This document shows positions 12,551 to 20,153 of a stretch of DNA of 20,153 bases, piece by piece. Every line of letters starts with the position of its first letter. Within the stretch, counting starts at the first letter, position 1. The position numbers and the translations under genes were made by a program. Under the pieces are notes generated by a model that was given only the letters and a program-made list of their open reading frames with translations, made no database searches and was not told where the DNA came from. Source of the stretch: Sphaeroforma sirkka (Eukaryota > Opisthokonta > Ichthyosporea > Ichthyophonida); NCBI GenBank assembly GCA_001586965.3, contig LUCW03001436.1, positions 1 to 20,153 of the forward strand, in the 5' to 3' direction.

Positions 12551-13438
12551 AACAATAAGACTAGAAATATTTCAAACGGTATAGGTACGAACAAGAATAG
12601 CCCAAATCAGAGTTCCTCCTGCCGTTGGCCAACAATAGAACTATAAAAGTTTCAAATGGTATAGTTACGAACAAGAATAGCCCAAACCAGACTTCCTCTT
12701 GCCGTTGGCCAACAATAGAACTATAAAATTTTCAAATGGTATAGTTACGAACAAGAATAGCCCAAACCAGAGTTCCTCCTGCCGTTGTCCAACAATAGGA
12801 ATGAAAATATTTCAAACGGTATAGATATCTACAAGAATAGTCCAAAGCACAGTTCCTCCTGTTCTTGGCCAACAATAGGACTGAAAAAAATATTTCAAAC
12901 GGTATAGGTATGAACAAGAATAGCCCAACCCAGAGTTCCTCCTGCCGTTGGCCAACAATAGAACTAGAAATATTTCAAACGGTATAGGTATCTACAAGAA
13001 TAGTTCAAAGCACAGTTCCTCCTTCCTTTGGCCAACAATAGAACTGAAAATATTTGAAAAGGTAGAGGTATCTACAAGAATAGTCCAGAGCACAGTTCCT
13101 CCTGCTGTTGGCCAACAATAGGACTGAAAATATTTCAAAAGGTATAGGTACGAACAAGAATAGCCTAAACCAGATTTTCTCCTGCCGTTGGCCAACAATA
13201 GGACTAGAAATGTTTCAAACGGTATAGGTACGAACAAGAATAGCCCAAACCAGAGTTTCTCCTTCCGTTGTCCAACAATAGGAATGAAAATATTTCAAAC
13301 GGTATAGGTACGAACAAGAATAGCCCAAACCAGAGTTCCTCCTGCCGTTGGCCAACAATAGGACTAGAAATGTTTCAAACGGTATAGGTACGAACAAGAA
13401 TAGCCCAAACCAGAGTTTCTCCTTCCGTTGGCCAACAA
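12551..13438 (+). repeat. 11-unit relative of the 13-unit higher-order repeat
   Basis: Starting at AACAATAAGACTAG near 12551, the succession of 80-bp subtypes follows that of the block beginning at 14077 but lacks two units, giving about 888 bp. Markers in order are the CTATAAAAGTTT unit, the CTATAAAATTTT unit, the GGAATG unit with ATAGATATCTAC, the TATTTGAAAAGGTAGAGG unit, and then units with GGACTAGAAATGTTTC. It ends in TTTCTCCTTCCGTTGG followed by AACAATAGGGACTAG, the same ending seen at 17203. This suggests unequal exchange between blocks. Confidence 0.7.
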
Positions 13439-14076
13439 TAGGGACTAGAAAATATTTCAAAAGGTATAGGTACGAACAAGAATAGCCCAAACCAGAGTTC
13501 CTCCTGCCGTTGGCCAACAATAGAACTATAATATTTTCAAATGGTATAGTTACGAACAAGAATAGCCCAAACCAAAGTTCCTCCTGCCGTTGTCCAACAA
13601 TAGGAATGAAAATATTTCAAACGGTATTGATATCTACAAGAATAGCCCAAACCAGAGTTTCTCCTGCCGTTGGCCAACAATAGGACTAGAAATATTTCAA
13701 ACGGTATAGGTACGACCAGGAATAGCCCAAACAAGAGTCCCTCCTGCCGTTGGCCAACAATCGGACTAGAAATATTTCAAAAGGTATAGGTACGAACAAG
13801 AATAGCCCAAACCAGAGTTCCTCCTGCCGTTGGCCAACAATAGAACTGAAAATATTTCATATGGTATAGGTACGAACAAGAATAGGCCAAACCATAGATC
13901 CTCCTGCCGTTGGCCAACAATAGAACTAGAAATATTTCAAACGGTATAGGTACGAACAAGAATAGCCCAAACCAGAGTTCCTCCTGCCGTTGGCCAACAA
14001 TGGGACTAGAAATGTTTCAAACGGTATAGGTACGAACAAAAAATAGCCCAAACCAGAGTTTCTCCTGCCGTTGGCC

Positions 14077-17000
14077 AACAATAAGACTAGAAATTTTTCA
14101 AACGGTATAGGTACGTTTGAACAAGAATAGCCCAAACCAGAGTTCCTCCTGCCGTTGGCCAACAATAGAACTATAAAAGTTTCAAATGGTATAGTTACGA
14201 ACAAGAATAGCCCAAACCAGAGTTCCTCTTGCCGTTGGCCAACAATAGAACTATAAAATTTTCAAATGGTATAGTTACGAACAAGAATAGCCCAAACCAG
14301 AGTTCCTCCTGCCGTTGTCCAACAATAGGAATGAAAATATTTCAAACGGTATAGATATCTACAAGAATAGTCCAAAGCACAGTTCCTCCTGTTGTTGGCC
14401 AACAATAGGACTGAAAATATTTCAAACGGTATAGGTACGAACAAGAATAGCCCAACCCAGAGTTTCTCCTGCCGTTGGCCAACAATAGAACTAGAAATAT
14501 TTCAAACGGTATAGGTACGAACAAGAATAGCCCAACCCAGAGTTCCTCCTGCCGTTGGCCAACAATAGAACTAGAAATATTTCAAACGGTATAGGTATCT
14601 ACAAGAATAGTCCAAAGCACAGTTCCTCCTGCCGTTGTCCAACATTAGGAATGAAAATATTTCAAACGGTATGGTTATCTACAAGAATAGTTCAAAGCAC
14701 AGTTCCTCCTGCCGTTGGCCAACAATAGAACTGAAAATATTTGAAAAGGTAGAGGTATCTACAAGAATAGTCCAGAGCACAGTTCCTCCTGCTGTTGGCC
14801 AACAATAGGACTGAAAATATTTCAAAAGGTATAGGTATGAACAAGAATAGTCTAAACCAGAGTTCCTCCTGCCGTTGGCCAACAATAGGACTAGAAATGT
14901 TTCAAACGGTATAGGTACGAACAAGAATAGCCCAAACCAGAGTTTCTCCTTCCGTTATCCAACAATAGGAATGAAAATATTTCAAACGGTATAGGTACGA
15001 ACAAGAATAGCCCAAACCAGAGTTCCTCCTGCCGTTGGCCAACAATAGGACTAGAAATGTTTCAAACGGTATAGGTATGAACAAGAATAGCCCAAACCAG
15101 AGTTTCTCCTGCCGTTGGCCAACAATAAGACTAGAAATTTTTCAAACGGTATAGGTACGAACAAGAATAGCCCAAACCAGAGTTCCTCCTGCCGTTGGCC
15201 AACAATAGAACTATAAAAGTTTCAAATGGTATAGTTACGAACAAGAATAGCCCAAACCAGAGTTCCTCTTGCCGTTGGCCAACAATAGAACTATAAAATT
15301 TTCAAATGGTATAGTTACGAACAAGAATAGCCCAAACCAGAGTACCTCCTGCCGTTGTCCAACAATAGGAATGAAAATATTTCAAACGGTATAGATATCT
15401 ACAAGAATAGTCCAAAGCACAGTTCCTCCTGTTGTTGGCCAACAATAGGACTGAAAATTTTTCAAACGGTATAGGTACGAACAAGAATAGCCCAACCCAG
15501 AGTTCCTCCTGCCGTTGGCCAACAATAGAACTAGAAATATTTCAAACGGTATAGGTACGAACAAGAATAGCCCAACCCAGAGTTCCTCCTGCCGTTGGCC
15601 AACAATAGAACTAGAAATATTTCAAACGGTATAGGTATCTACAAGAATAGTCCAAAGCACAGTTCCTCCTGCCGTTGTCCAACATTAGGAATGAAAATAT
15701 TTCAAACGGTATGGTTATCTACAAGAATAGTTCAAAGCACAGTTCCTCCTGCCGTTGGCCAACAATAGAACTGAAAATATTTGAAAAGGTAGAGGTATCT
15801 ACAAGAATAGTCCAGAGCACAGTTCCTCCTGCTGTTGGCCAACAATAGGACTGAAAATATTTCAAAAGGTATAGGTATGAACAAGAATAGTCTAAACCAG
15901 AGTTCCTCCTGCCGTTGGCCAACAATAGGACTAGAAATGTTTCAAACGGTATAGGTACGAACAAGAATAGCCCAAACCAGAGTTTCTCCTTCCGTTATCC
16001 AACAATAGGAATGAAAATATTTCAAACGGTATAGGTACGAACAAGAATAGCCCAAACCAGAGTTCCTCCTGCCGTTGGCCAACAATAGGACTAGAAATGT
16101 TTCAAACGGTATAGGTATGAACAAGAATAGCCCAAACCAGAGTTTCTCCTGCCGTTGGCCAACAATAAGACTAGAGAATTTTTTCAAACGGTATAGGTAC
16201 GAACAAGAATAGCCCAAACCAGAGTTCCTCCTGCCGTTGGCCAACAATAGAACTATAAAAGTTTCAAATGGTATAGTTACGAACAAGAATAGCCCAAACC
16301 AGAGTTCCTCTTGCCGTTGGCCAACAATAGAACTATAAAATTTTCAAATGGTATAGTTACGAACAAGAATAGCCCAAACCAGAGTACCTCCTGCCGTTGT
16401 CCAACAATAGGAATGAAAATATTTCAAACGGTATAGATATCTACAAGAATAGTCCAAAGCACAGTTCCTCCTGTTGTTGGCCAACAATAGGACTGAAAAT
16501 ATTTCAAACGGTATAGGTACGAACAAGAATAGCCCAACCCAGAGTTCCTCCTGCCGTTGGCCAACAATAGAACTAGAAATATTTCAAACGGTATAGGTAT
16601 TAACAAGAATAGCCCAACCCAGAGTTCCTCCTGCCGTTGGCCAACAATAGAACTAGAAATATTTCAAACGGTATAGGTATCTACAAGAATAGTCCAAAGC
16701 ACAGTTCCTCCTGCCGTTGTCCAACATTAGGAATGAATATATTTCAAACGGTATGGTTATCTACAAGAATAGTTCAAAGCACAGTTCCTCCTGCCGTTGG
16801 CCAACAATAGAACTGAAAATATTTGAAAAGGTAGAGGTATCTACAAGAATAGTCCAGAGCACAGTTCCTCCTGCTGTTGGCCAACAATAGGACTGAAAAT
16901 ATTTCAAAAGGTATAGGTATGAACAAGAATAGCCTAAACCAGAGTTCCTCCTGCCGTTGGCCAACAATAGGACTAGAAATGTTTCAAACGGTATAGGTAC

Positions 17001-17202
17001 GAACAAGAATAGCCCAAACCAGAGTTTCTCCTTCCGTTATCCAACAATAGGAATGAAAATATTTCAAACGGTATAGGTACGAACAAGAATAGCCCAAACC
17101 AGAGTTCCTCCTGCCGTTGGCCAACAATAGGACTAGAAATGTTTCAAACGGTATAGGTACGAACAAGAATAGCCCAAACCAGAGTTTCTCCTTCCGTTGG
17201 CC
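14077..17202 (+). repeat. 13-unit higher-order repeat, three tandem copies
   Basis: The rare unit start AACAATAAGACTAG appears at 14077, 15121 and 16161. Copy 1 is 1044 bp because of a 4-bp TTTG insertion near 14115. Copy 2 is 1040 bp, and copy 3 is 1042 bp because of a 2-bp gain in the TTTTTT tract near 16180. Each copy holds thirteen 80-bp units in the same subtype order, and the copies are nearly identical over their whole length. The last unit of copy 3 departs from the others and matches the unit ending near 13438. This is the higher-order arrangement typical of satellites evolving by unequal exchange or block amplification. Confidence 0.88.
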
Positions 17203-17875
17203 AACAATAGGGACTAGAAATATTTCAAAAGGTATAGGTACGAACAAGAATAGCACAAACCAGAGTTCCTCCTGCCGTTGGCCAACAATAGAACTATAAA
17301 ATTTTCAAATGGTATAGTTACGAACAAGAATAGCCCAAACCAGAGTTCCTCCTGCCGTTGTCCAACAATAGGAATGAAAATATTTCAAACGGTATAGATA
17401 TCTACAAGAATAGTTCAAAGCACAGTTCCTCCTGCCGTTGGCCAACAATAGAACTGAAAATATTTGAAAAGGTAGAGGTATATACAAGAATAGTCCAAAG
17501 CACAGTTCCTCCTGCCGTTGTACAAGAATAAGACTGAAAATATTTCAAAAGGCATAGGTACGAACAAGAATAGCCCAAACCAGAGTTCCTCCTGCCGTTG
17601 GCTAACAATAGGAATGAAAATATTTCAAACGGTATAGATATCTACAAGAATAGTTCAAAGCACAGTTCCTCCTGCCGTAGGCCAACAATAGGAATGAAAA
17701 TATTTCAAACGGTATAGATATCTACAAGAATAGTTCAAAGCACAGTTCCTCCTGCCGTAGGCCAACAATAGAACTGAAAATATTTGAAAAGGTAGAGGTA
17801 CGAACAAGAATAGCCCAAACCAGAGTTCCTCCTGCCGTTGGCTAACAATAGGACTGAAAATATTTCAAAAGGTAA

Positions 17876-17965
17876 GGTACGAACAAGAATAGTCCAAAGC
17901 ACATTTCCTCCTGCCGTTGGCCAACGGCAGGAGGAACTGTGGTTTGGGCTATTCTCGTTCATACC
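17876..17965. repeat. Terminal inverted half-unit with perfect 32-bp palindrome
   Basis: The array ends by flipping. Bases 17905-17936 form a perfect palindrome centred between 17920 and 17921, in the middle of TTGG|CCAA. Outward from there the two arms keep 40 of 45 positions complementary, out to 17876 and 17965. Beyond 17965 (CTAGGGAATCGATAGG) no repeat similarity remains. This is the right-hand boundary of the satellite. Confidence 0.92.
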
Positions 17966-18156
17966 TAGGGAATCGATAGGGTTGCTATCTACTGTGACTT
18001 CGTGTCGAGGTATTGATTAGTTTGGACGCATAGGGCATCACGTTTGGACATGTGAAGTGTGAATTAGTAAATGTAGTTCTACCACAGCCTGTGCATGTGA
18101 GATCTGCCGGGGTCTTTTCTAGCGTGGACATATACCTTTTGTGATGCATAGAGCTA

Positions 18157-18432
18157 CTATCGTCGGGACGCGAAATAAGAGGCTACTAAAGCAGTGATGC
18201 TCCAGTGGAGTGTCGAGTTGATAACGGTCTTCTTCCCCGAATACAGCAGGCGGAAGAGTTCTACACGTGTTGCCATTTTGTGTAGTTCTTGGTCCTTTGC
18301 CTTTGGTTTGTGGTTTTTTTTATAGCCAGTAAAAAATTCTGTATACAACTTAAATGGCGGGAATTTTAAAATGTTCTCGCAAGCGAGCATAGTGAGACGC
18401 ATACTATTGAATATAGTGGCTCTTTTGCCCAT
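18157..18432 (-). CDS. Hypothetical 91-residue ORF
   Basis: An ATG-started frame of 91 codons runs on the minus strand, ending in TAG. The product is basic, with a central KKNHKPKAKDQ stretch and several Lys/Arg near the end (ASRR). I recognise no domain, signal peptide or clear membrane segment. A TATATATGGG sequence lies across and just upstream of the start on the minus strand, but AT-rich words are common here. It would be transcribed away from the GT64 gene and toward the satellite. A chance open frame is as likely as a gene. Confidence 0.2.
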   Translation of the reverse strand: MGKRATIFNSMRLTMLACENILKFPPFKLYTEFFTGYKKNHKPKAKDQELHKMATRVELFRLLYSGKKTVINSTLHWSITALVASYFASRR

Positions 18433-18520
18433 ATATAACCGAAGGGATTGGTACTTGACATTTGTTTAAGGTGATTAAAAGCAGGCAAACACGCTGCCAG
18501 GTGAAATATCTAGAAACTAC

Positions 18521-18631
18521 ATGACCAGTTCAAAATGGACGATTTTTTATTGGGGCGTCGTTGGCTTCTTTAACTTATGGTCAATCCCGCTGAATAAATT
18601 TTGGACAAAAAATTCAAAGTATTTCGTTTAG
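18521..18631 (+). CDS. Short 36-codon hydrophobic ORF, doubtful
   Basis: ATG at 18521 opens 36 codons ending in TAG. The peptide is rich in aromatic and aliphatic residues (WTIFYWGVVGFFNLWSIPL) and could form a membrane segment with a Ser/Lys start, like a signal-anchor. After the stop the same frame is open for about 31 more codons (NGHIENSRVNYTYSH...), so it could be an eroded N-terminus or a first exon. No homology is recognised and chance is quite possible. Confidence 0.15.
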   Translation: MTSSKWTIFYWGVVGFFNLWSIPLNKFWTKNSKYFV

Positions 18632-18720
18632 AATGGCCACATTGAAAATTCGAGGGTGAATTATACGTATTCACATAAATCAGCAGCAGGGCCGGGCTTT
18701 AATATAGTTTCCGTGCGTGA

Positions 18721-18730
18721 TATATAAAAA
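18721..18730 (+). promoter_or_regulatory. TATA-like box upstream of the GT64 start
   Basis: TATATAAAAA lies about 102-111 bp upstream of the ATG at 18832. That spacing would allow a transcription start near 18750 and a 5' leader of roughly 80 nt. The assignment rests on the motif and its position only. Confidence 0.35.
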
Positions 18731-18735
18731 TTTAT

Positions 18736-18779
18736 CTACACACACAGACACGTATACACAAACAAATAAACACACAAAC
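18736..18779 (+). repeat. CA-rich low-complexity run
   Basis: A stretch dominated by C and A (CTACACACACAGACACG, then ACACAAACAAATAAACACAC) sits between the TATA-like box and the GT64 start. If the box is used, this run lies largely in the 5' untranslated leader. Confidence 0.6.
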
Positions 18780-19133
18780 GAATCGCTGCAGGATACGACA
18801 ACTGACTAAACAACATCCTTATAACACGAATATGATGTCAAAGAAGATTTTTCATTGTGATAGTTTCCTGACACGCTCTTTTCTTTTGATTACAAGTGTA
18901 TTGCTGACGAGGTATTTTTTACAGGTCACGAATTTGCAATCAACCACTCTGCATTATATCAACCACACAGCACTAGCAACTTAAGGGGCCCTTTACAATA
19001 TGAAGCCAGTATAACGGTGCTAATCACTTCTTTCCGACAGCCAACTTGCCTTGATTGGCAGATAGAACACTACAGCTCATGTGATATTGTGAGAGAGGTT
19101 AGAATCAACTGGTTTGAAGGGCCCAATCCTCCT

Positions 19134-19141
19134 AAAAAAAA
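19134..19141 (+). other. A8 homopolymer at a frame switch in the GT64 gene
   Basis: Upstream of this run the conserved reading is in the frame of GTT AGA ATC AAC TGG; downstream it is in the frame of ATC GGA GAA AAA. One A fewer would join them. This is a typical place for a mutational slip or a base-calling error. Confidence 0.7.
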
Positions 19142-19653
19142 TCGGAGAAAAAGTAACTACATTTGATATGCTTCCCAACAAACTCTCTCACCGGTTTTCA
19201 CCACGCAACTTCAGCACTGAAGGCATATTCCACGTGGATGTTGACACCTTTTACGGATGTAATGTTTTGGAGAAAGCATTCAATATTTGGAAACTTGAGA
19301 AAAACTCGGTTATAGGATTACATCCGCGAAATCTAATATATAATCGCACCTACCGTTGGGATAGTGCGTACTATCCTCCGCATGTTTGGAATACAGTATT
19401 CGTTACTAAAGGTGCTATGACCAACGCAGAGCTGCTGTCTCTCTATTTTCGGGAGGAATTTTCTCATTTAAGATCGTTGGTGGACGAAAATATTACTGAG
19501 AAGATCTCCTTATGTCTTTTCGTGTTAGACAAGTTCGGATATTCTTTACAAGTACTATGTATAGAATTTGAGGACGCATGCCACGTGGACTGCAGCGAAG
19601 GGTGTCATCGCTCACAAATCGAACTGGTTTCAGCCGCGCCACTCTACTTGGTA

Positions 19654-19664
19654 TTTTTTTTTTT
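19654..19664 (+). other. T11 homopolymer at a second frame switch
   Basis: The frame carrying RHSTWYFFF stops at TGA immediately after the T run. One T fewer would lead into EYFGVSALEKTASKK, which fits the aromatic-x(2-3)-FG motif near the C-terminus of GT64 domains. Confidence 0.55.
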
Positions 19665-19708
19665 GAATACTTTGGTGTTTCTGCCCTAGAAAAAACAGCG
19701 TCCAAAAA

Positions 19709-19861
19709 ATGATCCGCGATGAAACCTATCACGGCAATATATGTGGCTCATTGAACTATCCTGGTTTCACCAACAAACCAAGCGCTGCGAAACAATGCTC
19801 ATTCTGTGACAATAACCTAGTTTGTCCCACTGATGTGAACGGTCCCAATCGAATGATATAA
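19709..19861 (+). CDS. 50-codon Cys-rich peptide, possible C-terminal extension of the GT64 gene
   Basis: ATG 19709 opens 50 codons to TAA 19859-19861. The frame is open from 19667. The peptide has cysteines at residues 12, 30, 33 and 39 in the order NICGS, CSFCDNNLVCPTD, with a GFTNKP loop between. A C-x2-C followed by Gly/Asn and Pro-Asp-like residues loosely recalls Cys-rich modules of secreted proteins in stramenopile algae, but I cannot name a family. It overlaps the end of the preceding GT64 frame at an A6 run (19704-19709), so a one-base slip would fuse the two. It could equally be a chance frame in the 3' region. Confidence 0.35.
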   Translation: MIRDETYHGNICGSLNYPGFTNKPSAAKQCSFCDNNLVCPTDVNGPNRMI

Positions 19862-19970
19862 AACAAAAGATTTCAGTTGTATAGTTATCACCAACGTGCC
19901 ACTATTTATTTTTTTTGCAAATTCCATAAAACCCTAATCGCTGTCTTTGGATACACAATAACAGAACTAC
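19862..19970. other. 3' flank without recognised features
   Basis: This short AT-rich stretch has a T8 tract near 19910. It contains CATAAAACC but no convincing AATAAA polyadenylation signal. Confidence 0.5.
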
Positions 19971-19978
19971 ATAGATAC

Positions 19979-20013
<35 letters not shown>

Positions 20014-20153
20014 AATAAATTATATATATAGTCTATAGATATGTACGTATGTATTGAGAATTTGTAGATGTGTATATATACACAAATTCTCTCAAATATA
20101 TGTATCTATAGTATATTATATAAACTGAGTATATATATACATATATTTATAAT
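19971..20153. repeat. AT-rich simple-sequence region
   Basis: An (AT)n tract of about 20 bp at 19980-20000 is followed by imperfect TATATA, GTATGTA and ATAAATAAAT runs to the window end. No coding potential is seen. Confidence 0.85.
20056..20091. repeat. Inverted repeat in the AT-rich tail
   Basis: GAGAATTTGT at 20056-20065 is matched by its reverse complement ACAAATTCTC at 20082-20091. The 16-bp loop overlaps a perfect palindrome, TGTGTATATATACACA, at 20069-20084, so two alternative hairpins are possible. Confidence 0.6.

Larger units (their letters stand above)
10448..17920 (+). repeat. 80-bp satellite array, about 93 copies, several subtypes
   Basis: The unit is exactly 80 bp; for example GCCGTTGGCC cores sit at 12301 and 12381. 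In order it contains TTGGCCAACAATAGGACTAG, AAATATTTCAAACGGTATAGG, TACGAACAAGAATAGCCCAAA and CCAGAGTTCCTCCTGCC. Subtypes differ at set places: CTAGAAATATTT, CTGAAAATATTT, ATGAAAATATTT or CTATAAAAGTTT after the core; AAACGG, AAAAGG or AAATGG; and TACGAACAAG...CCAGAG or TATCTACAAG...GCACAG. Subtypes recur in a fixed order, which reveals higher-order repeats. Since 80 is not a multiple of three, the frame rotates every unit and open frames are short (about 60-115 codons, with MF(V/I)PIPFE-type starts on the minus strand). None looks like a real gene. Confidence 0.96.
17966..18831. other. Unique intergenic stretch between satellite and GT64 gene
   Basis: No satellite units are visible. Composition is mixed, with no long open frame on the plus strand. 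Weak candidates inside are a 91-codon minus-strand ORF, a 36-codon plus-strand ORF, a TATA-like box at 18721 and a CA-rich run at 18736-18779. I see no tRNA-like, rRNA-like or transposon terminal sequences. Confidence 0.6.
18832..19712 (+). pseudogene. Exostosin-like GT64 glycosyltransferase, frameshifted
   Basis: GT64 enzymes are Golgi/ER type II membrane proteins that transfer an N-acetylhexosamine from UDP-sugar. The parts of one appear here in order but in several frames. First, ATG 18832 gives MMSKKIFHCDSFLTRSFLLI..., a short basic tail plus hydrophobic signal-anchor, open to TAA 18982. Second, a shifted frame over about 18985-19133 gives SITVLITSFRQP...EHYSSC and VRINWFEGPNPP, matching the GT64 first strand and its W-x(n)-PP segment. 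Third, after an A8 run (19134-19141), the original frame gives NKLSHRF, the metal-binding DxD as DVD (19237-19245), AFNIW, VIGLHPR, VTKGA and LVDEN. Fourth, about 19500-19568 gives EDLLMSF, the usual C-E-D region. Fifth, 19565-19663 gives GVIAHKSNWFQPRH. Sixth, after a T11 run, EYFG...TASKK reaches TGA 19710. The length, about 290 residues, fits a single-domain EXTL2-like protein. Whether the breaks are real decay or indel errors is open. Confidence 0.8.

Noticed and set aside
10470..17962. Many 60-115 codon minus-strand ORFs starting MF(V/I)PIPFE
   Set aside because: They recur every unit or block as the 80-bp period rotates through the three frames, so they are satellite read-through.
1..17965. 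Telomeric repeats or transposon with terminal repeats
   Set aside because: No short G-rich telomere units, no transposase or reverse transcriptase motif and no target-site duplication were seen. Units are 80 and 99 bp satellites.
17921..17965. A nuclear factor I-type binding site at the TTGGCCAA core
   Set aside because: The known site has TTGGC and GCCAA separated by five bases; here the halves overlap without that spacing.
18925..19009. An 85-bp GT-AG intron to explain the first frame switch of the GT64 gene
   Set aside because: A possible donor follows ACAG at 18924 and an acceptor ends at 19009, but the join does not restore the frame that carries SITVLITSFRQP, and the sites lack clear consensus.
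19493..19732. 79-codon minus-strand ORF
   Set aside because: It lies antisense to the C-terminal part of the GT64 gene and has no recognisable domain, so it is taken as a shadow frame.

Overview
The window looks like nuclear DNA of a eukaryote. Roughly the first 18 kb is tandem-repeat satellite DNA. The last 2.2 kb is unique sequence that carries one recognisable gene, an exostosin-type GT64 glycosyltransferase, broken over several reading frames. The gene shows no clear introns, and (AT)n/(CA)n tracts lie nearby. The lineage cannot be fixed. A Cys-rich tail peptide after the enzyme faintly recalls secreted proteins of stramenopile algae, but that is only a hint. Nothing bacterial was seen: no operon, Shine-Dalgarno site, tRNA or rRNA.

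Layout. 1-8953: about 90 head-to-tail copies of a 99-bp unit. They are almost identical except for two binary variable sites, so the array reads like a two-letter code. 8954-9700: a scrambled junction where pieces of the 99-bp family and of an 80-bp family alternate in both orientations. 9701-10440: about nine copies of the 80-bp family in inverted orientation. 10437-10454: a tail-to-tail orientation switch. 10448-17920: about 93 copies of the 80-bp family in the same orientation as the 99-bp array, organised into a 13-unit (1040-bp) higher-order repeat present three times in a row, with a shorter 11-unit relative upstream. 17905-17936: a perfect 32-bp palindrome where the array flips once more for half a unit and ends. 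17966-18831: unique sequence with only weak candidates (a 91-codon minus-strand ORF, a 36-codon ORF, a TATA-like box). 18832-19861: GT64 gene remnant. 19971-20153: AT-rich simple sequence.

The two satellite families are homologous. The 99-bp unit equals the 80-bp unit plus a 3-bp and a 16-bp insertion, and the remaining segments align without gaps. Every family keeps the dyad TTGGCCAA, and orientation changes of the array fall on or beside it. The long open frames across the 99-bp array on both strands are a by-product of a period divisible by three and are not supported as genes. The most biologically specific content is the GT64 gene: start codon, signal-anchor, GT64 N-terminal strand, DxD motif, VDEN/CED region and C-terminal motif all appear in order, but in different frames. 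That means either a decaying pseudogene or an assembly with uncorrected indels. The most unusual content is the binary-coded 99-bp array and the dyad-centred inversions.
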